From Streptomyces sp. B93 (GTDB lineage Bacteria; Actinomycetota; Actinomycetes; Streptomycetales; Streptomycetaceae): a DNA stretch of 64,000 nucleotides. The notes under the pieces were generated by a model. That model worked only from the letters and a program-made list of their open reading frames with translations, searched no databases and was not told where the DNA came from. A program made the translations under genes and the position numbers. The stretch spans positions 1-64,000 of the forward strand of contig NZ_JAGPXL010000026.1 of assembly GCF_018070565.1 (NCBI RefSeq), given 5' to 3'. The stretch's first letter is position 1, and every line of letters starts with the position of its first letter. Below, one piece after another: positions 26,771 to 34,920 of this stretch.

Positions 26771-27766
26771 ATGACCTCCCCTGGTGCCTCTGTCCCCGCT
26801 TCCGGCCGTGCCGGGCGGCGGCGTGCGTTGGGGCGGGGCCCCGGGGCGGTTGAGCCAGAGCCGGAGGCCGTCGCCGAGGTCGTGGAGCCGGAGGGTCCGG
26901 TGGCTCCGGAGACTCCGGTGGGCCCTGAGACCCCGGCCGCTGGTGAAGAGGCCGACGACGGTGTCTTCCGGGTGCGGCTGGCGAACTTCGAGGGGCCCTT
27001 CGATCTGCTGCTCCAGCTGATCTCCAAGCACAAGCTGGACGTCACCGAGGTCGCGCTGTCGAAGGTGACCGACGAGTTCATGGCGTACATCAGGGCGCTG
27101 GGGCCGGACTGGGACCTGGACGAGACGACCGAGTTCCTGGTCGTCGCCGCGACCCTGCTCGACCTCAAGGCGGCCCGGCTGCTGCCCGCCGCCGAGGTGG
27201 AGGACGAGGCCGACCTGGCGCTGCTGGAGGCGCGGGACCTGCTGTTCGCGCGGCTGCTCCAGTACCGGGCGTACAAGCAGATCGCCGACATCTTCAGCGG
27301 CAGGCTGGAGGCCGAGGCCCGCCGCTACCCCCGTACCGTCGGACTCGAACCGCACCACGCCGAGCTGCTGCCGGACGTCGTCATCAAGATCGGGCCGGAG
27401 GGGTTCGCCAAACTGGCCGTCAAGGCGATGCAGCCCAGGCCCAAGCCGCAGGTGTACGTCGAGCACATCCACGCGCCGCTGGTCAGCGTGCAGGAGCAGG
27501 CCGGGATCGTGGTCGCGCGGCTGCGGGAGCTGGGCGAGGCCAGCTTCGGCGCGCTCGTCGAGGACACCGACGACGTCCTGACCGTCGTAGCCCGGTTCCT
27601 GGCGCTGCTGGAGCTGTACCGGGAGAAGGCCGTGGCGCTGGACCAGGAGACCGCCCTGGGGGAGCTGCTGGTGCGCTGGACCGGTGGGGACGGGGAGGCC
27701 GCCCCGGTGGTGACCGACGAGTTCGACCGGCCGCCCGAGGTGCCGGAGGAGGGGAAGAAGACGTGA
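26771..27766 (+). CDS. scpA: Segregation and condensation protein A (kleisin)
   Basis: 331 residues. Residues ~65-310 are ScpA: FRVRLANFEGPFDLLLQLIS at the start, then KLDVTEVALSKVTDEFM and AATLLDLKAARLLPA, ending in the C-terminal winged helix (GELLVRWTGGDGEA). The first 60 residues are a Pro/Glu-rich extension common in Streptomyces. It bridges SMC heads with ScpB. The ATG follows TAGCCT by 9 nt, so an internal promoter is possible. It overlaps scpB by 4 nt (GTGA). Confidence 0.96.
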   Translation: MTSPGASVPASGRAGRRRALGRGPGAVEPEPEAVAEVVEPEGPVAPETPVGPETPAAGEEADDGVFRVRLANFEGPFDLLLQLISKHKLDVTEVALSKVTDEFMAYIRALGPDWDLDETTEFLVVAATLLDLKAARLLPAAEVEDEADLALLEARDLLFARLLQYRAYKQIADIFSGRLEAEARRYPRTVGLEPHHAELLPDVVIKIGPEGFAKLAVKAMQPRPKPQVYVEHIHAPLVSVQEQAGIVVARLRELGEASFGALVEDTDDVLTVVARFLALLELYREKAVALDQETALGELLVRWTGGDGEAAPVVTDEFDRPPEVPEEGKKT

Positions 27767-28407
27767 GCGAGGCAACCACCGGCGTGCCGTCCGTCGCCGA
27801 TCTCGAACTCAAGCCCGCGCTGGAGGCCGTCCTCATGGTCGTGGACGAGCCCGCGACCGAGGAGCACCTCGCGAAGATCCTCCAGCGGCCCCGGCGGCGG
27901 ATCGCGGACGCGCTGCGCGAGCTGGCCGACGAGTACACCGTCCAGGGCCGCGGCTTCGAGCTGCGGCTGATCGCGGGCGGCTGGCGCTTCTACACCCGGC
28001 CCGAGTACGCGGCGGCCGTCGAGGGCTTCGTCCTGGACGGCCAGGTGGCGCGGCTCACCCAGGCCGCGCTGGAGACCCTCGCGGTGGTCGCCTACCGCCA
28101 GCCCGTCAGCCGGAGCAGGGTCTCCGCGGTGCGCGGGGTGAACTGCGACGGCGTGATGCGCACCCTCCTGCAGAGGGGGCTGATCGAGGAGGCGGGCGCG
28201 GAACCCGAAACAGGTGCGATCCTGTACAGGACGACGAACTACTTCCTGGAGCGGATGGGCCTGCGCGGCCTGGACGAGCTTCCGGAACTCGCGCCCTTCC
28301 TCCCGGAGGCGGAGGCGATCGAGGCCGAGACGCAGGAAGGCGTTCCGTCGTTCGATCCGGACGCTCCGGATTCCGAGGACGCAGACGACAAGACGACGGA
28401 CTTTTGA
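27763..28407 (+). CDS. scpB: Segregation and condensation protein B
   Basis: 214 residues, two winged-helix domains: DLELKPALEAVLMVVDEPAT at the N-terminus and the family signature TQAALETLAVVAYRQPVSRS with VRGVNCDGVMRTLLQRGLIE. It ends in an acidic tail. GTG overlaps the scpA stop, with GGAGGAGGGG upstream. It works with ScpA and SMC in chromosome condensation. Confidence 0.96.
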   Translation: MSEATTGVPSVADLELKPALEAVLMVVDEPATEEHLAKILQRPRRRIADALRELADEYTVQGRGFELRLIAGGWRFYTRPEYAAAVEGFVLDGQVARLTQAALETLAVVAYRQPVSRSRVSAVRGVNCDGVMRTLLQRGLIEEAGAEPETGAILYRTTNYFLERMGLRGLDELPELAPFLPEAEAIEAETQEGVPSFDPDAPDSEDADDKTTDF

Positions 28408-29471
28408 TGCGAAGCAGCGGCAGCGGCAAGAGCGGCGGGCGCGGTAACCACCGCGGTGCCGGTAACGACAGGGACCAGAAGCAGGGGCAGGGTCGCCCCC
28501 GCAAGCCCCGCCCCGAGGAGCGCCGCTACGACGTGGGCCCCGGCGCCACCAAGGACGGCCCCAAGGCGGGGCGCGGCGCGTCCGCGCGCGGTGCCGCCAA
28601 GGGCGGCCCCAAGCAGGGCGGCGGCGGGCGCGGGCGTACGGCGCCCGCGCGCTCCCGGGAGTACGACGCCCGGGTCGAGGAGCGCAACCGGGAGCGGTAC
28701 GCGGGCAGGAAGGACGTCAAGCCGCCCAAGACCTTCCCCGGCGCCGAGCAGGAGGGCGAGCGCCTCCAGAAGGTGCTCGCACGCGCGGGCTACGGCTCCC
28801 GGCGCGCCTGCGAGGAGCTGATCGAGCAGGCCAGGGTCGAGGTCAACGGCGAGATCGTCCTGGAGCAGGGCAAGCGGGTCGATCCGGAGCACGACGAGAT
28901 CAAGGTCGACGGGCTGACCGTCGCCACGCAGTCGTACCAGTTCTTCTCGTTGAACAAGCCCGCCGGGGTCGTCTCCACCATGGAGGACCCGGAGGGCCGC
29001 CAGTGCCTGGGCGACTACGTCACCAACCGGGAGACCCGGCTGTTCCACGTCGGCCGCCTCGACACCGAGACCGAGGGCGTCATCCTGCTCACCAACCACG
29101 GTGAGCTGGCCCACCGCCTGACCCACCCCCGGTACGGAGTGAAGAAGACCTACCTCGCGCACATCGTCGGCCCGATCCCGCGCGACCTGGGCAAGCGCCT
29201 GAAGGACGGCATCCAGCTGGAGGACGGGTACGCGCGCGCGGACCACTTCCGGGTCGTCGAGCAGACCGGCAAGAACTACCTCGTCGAGGTCACCCTGCAC
29301 GAGGGCCGCAAGCACATCGTGCGCCGGATGCTGGCGGAGGCGGGCTTCCCCGTCGACAAGCTGGTGCGCACCGCCTTCGGGCCGATCACCCTGGGCGACC
29401 AGAAGAGCGGCTGGCTGCGCAGGCTCTCCAACACCGAGGTCGGGATGCTGATGAAGGAGGTCGACCTGTAG
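28407..29471 (+). CDS. rluB: 23S rRNA pseudouridine synthase, RluB/RsuA family
   Basis: 354 residues. Basic, Gly-rich N-terminal extension (1-105, RNA-binding in character), S4 domain (EGERLQKVLARAGYGSRRAC), then the synthase with catalytic Asp in VGRLDTETEGVILLTNHGEL and the RsuA-type KHIVRRMLAEAGFPV. Modifies a uridine near the peptidyl-transferase centre of 23S rRNA (U2605 in E. coli RluB). ATG 28407 overlaps the scpB stop (TGATG). The scpA-scpB-rluB order is conserved in many Gram-positive genomes. Confidence 0.93.
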   Translation: MRSSGSGKSGGRGNHRGAGNDRDQKQGQGRPRKPRPEERRYDVGPGATKDGPKAGRGASARGAAKGGPKQGGGGRGRTAPARSREYDARVEERNRERYAGRKDVKPPKTFPGAEQEGERLQKVLARAGYGSRRACEELIEQARVEVNGEIVLEQGKRVDPEHDEIKVDGLTVATQSYQFFSLNKPAGVVSTMEDPEGRQCLGDYVTNRETRLFHVGRLDTETEGVILLTNHGELAHRLTHPRYGVKKTYLAHIVGPIPRDLGKRLKDGIQLEDGYARADHFRVVEQTGKNYLVEVTLHEGRKHIVRRMLAEAGFPVDKLVRTAFGPITLGDQKSGWLRRLSNTEVGMLMKEVDL

Positions 29472-29499
29472 GCGGTCGCCTGAGGGTTGCCTCCCCCGG

Positions 29500-29540
29500 C
29501 CACCCCCTTTTATAGTCGCAGTGACTATTAAAGGGGGTGG
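29500..29540. promoter_or_regulatory. Palindromic operator before NrtR-type gene
   Basis: CCACCCCCTTTTATAGTC (29500-29517) and GACTATTAAAGGGGGTGG (29523-29540) are inverted repeats matching at 17 of 18 positions around a 5-nt centre. The AT core (TATAGTC/GACTATT) overlaps the only plausible -10 region, and the right arm contains the AAAGGGGG Shine-Dalgarno of the next gene. A repressor bound here would block both transcription and the start region; the most likely ligand is the adjacent NrtR-like protein itself. Confidence 0.8.
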
Positions 29541-29548
29541 CCGTCGTC

Positions 29549-30268
29549 ATGCACGGCTACGACAAACACGCCTACGAGCCCTTCGCCGTCACCGTCGACC
29601 TCGCGGTCCTCACGCTCCGCGCGGGCGCGCTGCACGTCCTGCTCGTCGAGCACGGACAGGAGCCCTACGCCGGGCACTGGGCGCTGCCCGGCGGCTTCGT
29701 CCAGCCCGACGAGTCCGCGGAGACGGCCGCCCGGCGCGAACTCGCCGAGGAGACCGGGCTGTACGACGTCTCCGGGCTCCACCTGGAACAGCTGCGGACG
29801 TACAGCGAACCCGAGCGCGACCCCCGGATGCGGGTCGTCTCCGTCGCCTTCACCGCCCTGCTGCCCGACGCCCCGGAGGCGCACGGCGGCAGCGACGCGG
29901 CCCAGGCGCGCTGGGTGGCCTTCGACGCCGTCGGGCCGCTCGCCTTCGACCACGACCGGATCCTCGCCGACGCCCGCGAACGCGTCGGCGCCAAGCTGGA
30001 GTACAGCTGCCTCGCCACCGCGTTCTGCCCGCCCGAGTTCACCCTCGGCGAGCTGCAACAGGTCTACGAGAGCGTGTGGGGCACCGCGCTGGACCGGCCC
30101 AACTTCCGCCGCAAGGTGCTCGCCACGCCGGGCTTCGTCGAGCCGGTGCCCGGTGGGGCCCGGCTGACCGGGGGTCGGGGGAAACCGGCGGCGCTGTACC
30201 GCGCCGGTCCCGCCGCCGCCCTGCACCCGCCCCTCCTCCGCCCGACCCGGGAAGGACGTCCCGCATGA
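29549..30268 (+). CDS. NrtR-type Nudix transcriptional regulator
   Basis: 239 residues from ATG 29549 (AAAGGGGG 8 nt upstream; GTG 29537 is in frame but lies inside the operator). An N-terminal Nudix domain (residues ~10-140, box GGFVQPDESAETAARRELAE with EETGL) is fused to a C-terminal winged-helix (FTLGELQQVYESVWGTALDR, then PNFRRKVLATPGF), the layout of NrtR regulators, which sense ADP-ribose and control NAD metabolism. The REXXEE catalytic core is intact, so it may also hydrolyse its ligand. It overlaps the ADP-ribosylglycohydrolase gene by 4 nt. Confidence 0.92.
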   Translation: MHGYDKHAYEPFAVTVDLAVLTLRAGALHVLLVEHGQEPYAGHWALPGGFVQPDESAETAARRELAEETGLYDVSGLHLEQLRTYSEPERDPRMRVVSVAFTALLPDAPEAHGGSDAAQARWVAFDAVGPLAFDHDRILADARERVGAKLEYSCLATAFCPPEFTLGELQQVYESVWGTALDRPNFRRKVLATPGFVEPVPGGARLTGGRGKPAALYRAGPAAALHPPLLRPTREGRPA

Positions 30269-31287
30269 CCGCCACGACCGTCACCAAGCGCGCCGCCACC
30301 GGGGCCCTCACCGGTCTCGCCCTCGGCGACGCGCTCGGCTTCCCGACCGAGTTCAACGACGTGCCGTCGATCCTCGCCCAGTGCGGCCCCTGGCGGGAAA
30401 TGCGGCTGCCGACGCCCGCGACCGTCACCGACGACACCCAGATGACGCTGGCGCTGGGGCGGGGGCTGCGGACGGCGATGGACCGGGGGGTGCTCGGGCC
30501 GGAGGCGATGGCCGGGGCGGTGCGCCGGGAGTACGTCGCCTGGAACCGCTCACCGGAGAACAACCGCGCCCCCGGCACCACCTGCATCAGGGCCTGCGAG
30601 CTGCTGGCGGACCCGGAACGGCCCTGGCAGGACGCCAGCCGGATCCACTCCAAGGGCTGCGGCGCCAACATGCGCGTCGCCCCGGTCGGCCTGGTCCCCG
30701 GGCTCAGCGACGAGCAGCGCGCGGGCGCCGCCCAGCTCCAGGCCGCGCTCACGCACGGGCACCCGACGGCGCTCGCCGCCTCCGACCTCACCGCGCACGC
30801 CGTACGGCTGCTCGCGCGGGGGGCCGAGCCGACCGGGCTCGTCGGGCGCTTGCGGTCGTACGCCTACGAGAACCGCTCCCGCTACCACGAGCGCTGGCTC
30901 GGTGACCTGTGGCGGCGGGCACAGGACCCCAGCGCCGAGCACTTCATCGCGCGCGGCTGGGACGAGTGCCTGGCCGTCCTGGAACGGCTCCAGCGGGCCG
31001 TGCGCACGGTCTCACCGGAGACCGACCCCTGTCTGGCCACCGGCGAGGGCTGGATCGCCGAGGAGGCGCTGGCGACCGGGCTGCTGTGCTTCCTGCTCTT
31101 CGTCGACGAGCCGCTGACCGCGCTGCGCCGGGCCGCCTGCACCTCCGGCGACTCCGACTCCATAGCCTGTCTGACCGGCGCCTTCGCGGGGGCGTACCTC
31201 GGCGCGGACGCCTGGCCGAGCGAGTGGGCGGACCGCGTCGAGTACCGGGGGGAACTGGTGACGCTGGGGGCGCTGTGGGATTCCTGA
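30265..31287 (+). CDS. ADP-ribosylglycohydrolase family protein
   Basis: 340 residues, DraG/ARH fold. GALTGLALGDALGFPTEF at the N-terminus, the metal-site TDDTQMTLALGRGL, and the C-terminal SGDSDSIACLTGAFAGAYLG (Asp-Ser-Asp metal ligands) are all intact, so a Mg2+-dependent hydrolase is expected that removes ADP-ribose from proteins, nucleic acids or small molecules. ATG overlaps the regulator stop (ATGA) with GGGAAGGA upstream. Co-transcription with an ADP-ribose-sensing regulator suggests a feedback loop: its product would be the regulator's ligand. Confidence 0.93.
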   Translation: MTATTVTKRAATGALTGLALGDALGFPTEFNDVPSILAQCGPWREMRLPTPATVTDDTQMTLALGRGLRTAMDRGVLGPEAMAGAVRREYVAWNRSPENNRAPGTTCIRACELLADPERPWQDASRIHSKGCGANMRVAPVGLVPGLSDEQRAGAAQLQAALTHGHPTALAASDLTAHAVRLLARGAEPTGLVGRLRSYAYENRSRYHERWLGDLWRRAQDPSAEHFIARGWDECLAVLERLQRAVRTVSPETDPCLATGEGWIAEEALATGLLCFLLFVDEPLTALRRAACTSGDSDSIACLTGAFAGAYLGADAWPSEWADRVEYRGELVTLGALWDS

Positions 31288-31298
31288 GGCCCTTGACG

Positions 31299-31989
31299 TC
31301 ACCGCGCCGAGGCGCGGCGGACCCGGACCAGGAAGTCCTCCACGCGGCGGCGGTCCGGTTCGGGCGGGAGCGGTGAGCGGTGCAGAGCCGCCTCGGCCTC
31401 CGCCTCCAGACGGGTCATCCAGGCCTCGACCTCCCCCCCAGGAGACCTCGCCGCGCTTCACGGCGAGCAGCGGCTCGCCCTGGTCGCCGACGTCGACGGT
31501 GAGCTGTCCGGTGCGCAGCAGGTCGCGGACGCTCAGCAGCAGCCGCAGCAGATGCATGGCGTGCTTCCAGCGGGGCGCGCCGTGCGTGCGGACGTCGGCC
31601 TCCAGTTTCCCCCGCTGGCCCTGGGCGTACCGGGTGAACGACAGGTGCGCGTGACGGGAGAGGAACGCGCCGCGCAGCTCCAGCAGTTCACGGCCCGTCG
31701 CGTCGGCGTGCTCCACGAGCGGGGAGTGCAGGCACTCCAGGATGTTCGGGTTGGCGCGCAGCGCCAGCTCGCAGAAGCGTTCCAGCTCCCAGCTGAACTG
31801 CTCCTCGGCCGGGCCGTCCACATGGGTCGGCGGCTTCTCGAAGCGCCAGAACAGCGGGGTGGGGGCGACGAACACGCCACGGCGGTCGGTGTCGCTGCCC
31901 TCCGTCGCCAGGCCGAAGGCGCGTGAGCCCATGACACAGGCGTAGACGGTGTGGTCGCGTACCAGGGTCATCGGGGTTGCGGGGCGCAT
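31299..31989 (-). pseudogene. Nucleotidyltransferase (COG3541-like), frameshifted
   Basis: The first ~186 residues read normally: MTLVRDHTVYACVMGSRAFG and LATEGSDTDRRGVFVAP give the G-S...D-x-D nucleotidyltransferase core, followed by a helical region to VDVGDQGEPLLAVKRGEVSW. At a run of seven C (31433-31439 on the + strand) the frame is lost; the continued frame runs antisense through the neighbouring gene. Removing one base restores GEVEAWMTRLEAEAEAAL and a sensible ending (VEDFLVRVRRASAR, stop at 31299). So the gene is either broken, phase-variable or mis-sequenced. Start at ATG 31989 or 31971; no clear ribosome-binding site. Restored length about 229 residues. Confidence 0.85.
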
Positions 31990-32011
31990 GGCCCGGAGCG
32001 TACGGCGTGGA

Positions 32012-32422
32012 TCACGCCAGGAGGATCGAATTTCCCTCCACGGTGATCTCCTTCTCGGGCAGCGGCCTGGTCGCGGGCGGATGGGCCACGGAGCCGTCCG
32101 TGATGCTGAACCTGCTGCCGTGGCAGGTGCAGTTGATGGTGCCGTCCGAGACGTCGGCCACCGGGCACCGCTGGTGGGTGCAGATGCTGGAGAAGGCCTT
32201 GAACTCACCCTCCTCCGGCTGGGTCACCACCACCTTCGCGTCCTTGAAGACGGTGCCGCCGCCGACCGGGACGTCCGACGTCCTCGCCAGCTCCCGGCCG
32301 GGGGAGGCGTCGGTGCCGGAGGGTGAGTCCCCGCTGTCTCCGCCGTCGCCGCCGCAGCCCGCGGCGAGCGCTGCCGCGCCGGTCGCGAGGAGGACCGTAC
32401 GCCGGTTGGGGCCGTGGGTCAT
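32012..32422 (-). CDS. Rieske [2Fe-2S] lipoprotein, TAT-type signal
   Basis: 136 residues. N-terminus NRRTVLLATGAAALAAGCGG combines a twin-arginine with a lipobox (AAGC), so it is exported folded and anchored to the outer face of the membrane. A Gly/Ser/Asp linker is followed by a Rieske domain with both ligand pairs, CTHQRCPV and CTCHGSRF. Small Rieske proteins like this pass electrons outside the bc1 complex; the partner is unknown. ATG 32422 has GGAG 8 nt upstream. Confidence 0.92.
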   Translation of the reverse strand: MTHGPNRRTVLLATGAAALAAGCGGDGGDSGDSPSGTDASPGRELARTSDVPVGGGTVFKDAKVVVTQPEEGEFKAFSSICTHQRCPVADVSDGTINCTCHGSRFSITDGSVAHPPATRPLPEKEITVEGNSILLA

Positions 32423-32596
32423 GATCGTCACTCCGTCGGTGTGCGTCCGGGACAGGCAGCAGCATCCTCGCACCGAAGGCGCCGGGGACGAAGGAACCCG
32501 CGCCGCTGTCGGCGTCTCAGCGGGCGGGCGCCGCGCGCCCGGTCCCGGCGGGCTGACTACGCTGGACGGACGGAGAGCCGAGCTAAGGAGCGGGTT

Positions 32597-32959
32597 GTGG
32601 CGGTACGAGCGGTCCGGGGGGCCGTCCAGCTGGAGCGGGACGAGGCCGGACACATGGACCAGCAGGTCGGGGCCCTGCTCACCGCCGTGCTGGAACGGAA
32701 CGGGCTCACCACCGACGACCTCATCAGCATCTGGTTCACCGCCACACCCGACCTGCACAGCGACTTCCCGGCCGCCGCGGCCCGCAAGCTCGGCATCGTC
32801 GACGTACCGCTGATCTGCGCCCAGGAGCTGGACGTGGCCGGTGCCATGCCGCGCGTGGTGCGGATCCTCGCGCACATCGAGTCCGACCGGGCCCGCTCCG
32901 ACATCAACCACGTCTACCTCGGCGCCGCCGCCGCTCTGCGCAAGGACATCGCCCAGTGA
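32597..32959 (+). CDS. aroH: Chorismate mutase, AroH type
   Basis: 120 residues, the small trimeric B. subtilis AroH type rather than the helical AroQ type. VRAVRGAVQLERDE at the N-terminus, WFTATPDLHSDFPAAAARK in the centre and VPLICAQELDV with MPRVVRIL (active-site Arg) are all typical. Converts chorismate to prephenate. GTG has AAGGAG 6 nt upstream. It overlaps tyrA by 4 nt (GTGA), forming a tyrosine/phenylalanine pathway pair. Confidence 0.95.
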   Translation: MAVRAVRGAVQLERDEAGHMDQQVGALLTAVLERNGLTTDDLISIWFTATPDLHSDFPAAAARKLGIVDVPLICAQELDVAGAMPRVVRILAHIESDRARSDINHVYLGAAAALRKDIAQ

Positions 32960-34041
32960 GGACCGCACTCGTCATCGGCACCGGTCTCATCGGTACGTCC
33001 GCCGCGCTCGCCCTCGTCCAGCGCGGTGTGGTCGTGCACCTCACCGACCACGACCCCGAGCAGGCGCGTACCGCCGCCGCGCTGGGCGCCGGGACGGACG
33101 AGGCGCCCGAGGGGCCCGTCGACCTCGCGATCGTCGCCGCGCCGCCCGCCCATGTCGCCGCGGTGCTCGCCGACGCGATGCGGCGCGGTCTGGCCCGTGG
33201 CTACCTCGACGTCGCCAGCGTCAAGGGCGGGCCGCGCCGGGAGCTTCAGGCGCTGGGACTCGACCTGACGTCGTACATCGGCACCCACCCCATGTCGGGG
33301 CGGGAGCGGTCCGGGCCGCTGGCCGCGACCGGCGACCTCTTCGAGGGGCGGCCCTGGGTGCTCACCCCGACCCGGGACACCGACACCGAGGTGCTCAACC
33401 TCGCCCTGGAACTGGTCTCGCACTGCCGGGCCGTGCCGGTCGTCATGGACGCCGACGCGCACGACCGTGCCGTGGCCCTCGTCTCGCACATGCCCCACCT
33501 GCTGTCCAGCCTGGTCGCGGCCCGCCTGGAGAACGCCGAGGAGTCCGCCGTACGGCTGTGCGGGCAGGGCATCCGCGATGTGACCCGGATCGCCGCCTCC
33601 GACCCCCGGATGTGGATCGACATCCTCTCCGCCAACCCCGGGCCGGTCGCCGACCTGCTCACGGACGTCGCCGCCGACCTCGACGAGACGGTCCGCGCCC
33701 TGCGCTCCCTCCAGTCCTCCGACGAGGCCAAGCGGCTGGAGGGCAGCGCCGGGATCGAGGACGTCCTGCGGCGCGGGAACGCCGGGCAGGTCCGCGTGCC
33801 CGGCAAGCACGGGTCCGCTCCGCGGGTCTACGAGGTGGTCGCGGTACTCATCGACGACCAGCCGGGGCAGCTGGCCCGCATCTTCGCCGACGCGGGGCGG
33901 GCCGGGGTCAACATCGAGGACGTGCGCATCGAGCACGCTACGGGGCAGCAGGCGGGGCTGGTGCAGCTCATGGTCGAGCCGAAGGCGGCGCCGGTGCTGG
34001 CCGCGGCGCTTCGGGAGCGAGGGTGGTCGGTCCGGCAGTAG
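32956..34041 (+). CDS. tyrA: Prephenate dehydrogenase with ACT domain
   Basis: 361 residues. NAD(P)-binding ALVIGTGLIGTSAALALVQR at the N-terminus, the prephenate dehydrogenase motifs GTHPMSGRERSGP and VSHMPHLLSSLVA, and a C-terminal ACT domain (about residues 288-361: VVAVLIDDQPGQLARIFADA) that is the likely site of tyrosine feedback inhibition. It makes 4-hydroxyphenylpyruvate from prephenate, the product of the overlapping aroH gene. Confidence 0.95.
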   Translation: MRTALVIGTGLIGTSAALALVQRGVVVHLTDHDPEQARTAAALGAGTDEAPEGPVDLAIVAAPPAHVAAVLADAMRRGLARGYLDVASVKGGPRRELQALGLDLTSYIGTHPMSGRERSGPLAATGDLFEGRPWVLTPTRDTDTEVLNLALELVSHCRAVPVVMDADAHDRAVALVSHMPHLLSSLVAARLENAEESAVRLCGQGIRDVTRIAASDPRMWIDILSANPGPVADLLTDVAADLDETVRALRSLQSSDEAKRLEGSAGIEDVLRRGNAGQVRVPGKHGSAPRVYEVVAVLIDDQPGQLARIFADAGRAGVNIEDVRIEHATGQQAGLVQLMVEPKAAPVLAAALRERGWSVRQ

Positions 34042-34065
34042 GGCGCCCGGCGTTGTCCTGCCGTC

Positions 34066-34141
34066 GTCGTGGGGGCCGCCGCCCCCACACCCCCGCTTCG
34101 GCCCTGAACGGGCCTCGTCCTCAATCGCCGGACGGGCTGGC
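34066..34141. repeat. Dispersed Streptomyces intergenic repeat (second family)
   Basis: The tyrA-cmk gap carries GGGGGCCGCCGCCCCC hairpin DNA followed by CTCGTCCTCAATCGCCGGAC and GGGCTG. From knowledge of the genus, this combination is a very common dispersed intergenic element. The hairpin may serve as the tyrA terminator. Confidence 0.7.
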
Positions 34142-34242
34142 TCCGACATCCGTCGGCCGGATGGGTGAGCCGCACCCAGTAACCTTGTTCCGGGCGTACT
34201 CCGCCCTTCCCGACGCCCAGGACCAGGAAAGGTGTTTCCACA

Positions 34243-34920
34243 GTGGAACGCGCCGCAGTGATTGTCGCCATCGACGGCCCCTCCGGGACGGGCAAGTCGA
34301 GCACGTCGAAGGCCGTGGCGGCGCAGCTCGGGCTGAGCTACCTGGACACCGGCGCCCAGTACCGGGCGATCACCTGGTGGATGGTGGCCAACGGCATCGA
34401 CATCGACGACCCGGCCGCGATCGCCGCCGCCGCGGGCAAGCCGGACATCGTCTCCGGCACCGACCCGGCCCACCCGACGATCACGGTCGACGGCACGGAT
34501 GTCGCCGGGCCGATCCGTACCCAGGAGGTCACCTCCAAGGTCAGCGCGGTCAGCGCGGTGCCCGAGGTGCGGGCGCGGATCACCGAGCTCCAGCGGTCCA
34601 TCGCCGCCAGGGCCGAGCGGGGCATCGTCGTCGAGGGGCGGGACATCGGTACGACCGTGCTGCCCGACGCCGATCTGAAGATCTTCCTGACCGCCTCGCC
34701 GGAGGCCCGGGCCGCCCGCCGCAGCGGTGAGCTGAAGGGCGCCGACGTGCACAGCACCCGGGAGGCCCTGCTGAAGCGGGACGCGGCCGACTCCAGCCGC
34801 AAGGCCTCGCCGCTGGCGAAGGCGGACGACGCCGTCGAGGTCGACACCACCGAGCTGACCCTGCCGCAGGTCATCGAGTGCGTGGTCACCCTCGTCGAGG
34901 AGAAGCGGGCCGGAAGGTGA
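34243..34920 (+). CDS. cmk: Cytidylate kinase
   Basis: 225 residues. Walker A AIDGPSGTGKSSTSKAVA, LSYLDTGAQYRAITWW and the GRDIGTTVLPDADLKIFLTA segment identify (d)CMP kinase. GTG 34243 has AAAGGTG upstream. The next gene overlaps the stop (GTGA). With der this is the conserved actinobacterial cmk-plsC-der group. Confidence 0.95.
   Translation: MERAAVIVAIDGPSGTGKSSTSKAVAAQLGLSYLDTGAQYRAITWWMVANGIDIDDPAAIAAAAGKPDIVSGTDPAHPTITVDGTDVAGPIRTQEVTSKVSAVSAVPEVRARITELQRSIAARAERGIVVEGRDIGTTVLPDADLKIFLTASPEARAARRSGELKGADVHSTREALLKRDAADSSRKASPLAKADDAVEVDTTELTLPQVIECVVTLVEEKRAGR

Noticed and set aside
31433-31439. Programmed ribosomal frameshifting at the 7-nt run
   Set aside because: No downstream stimulatory structure or slippery heptamer of a known type; an extra base in the run explains the data more simply.
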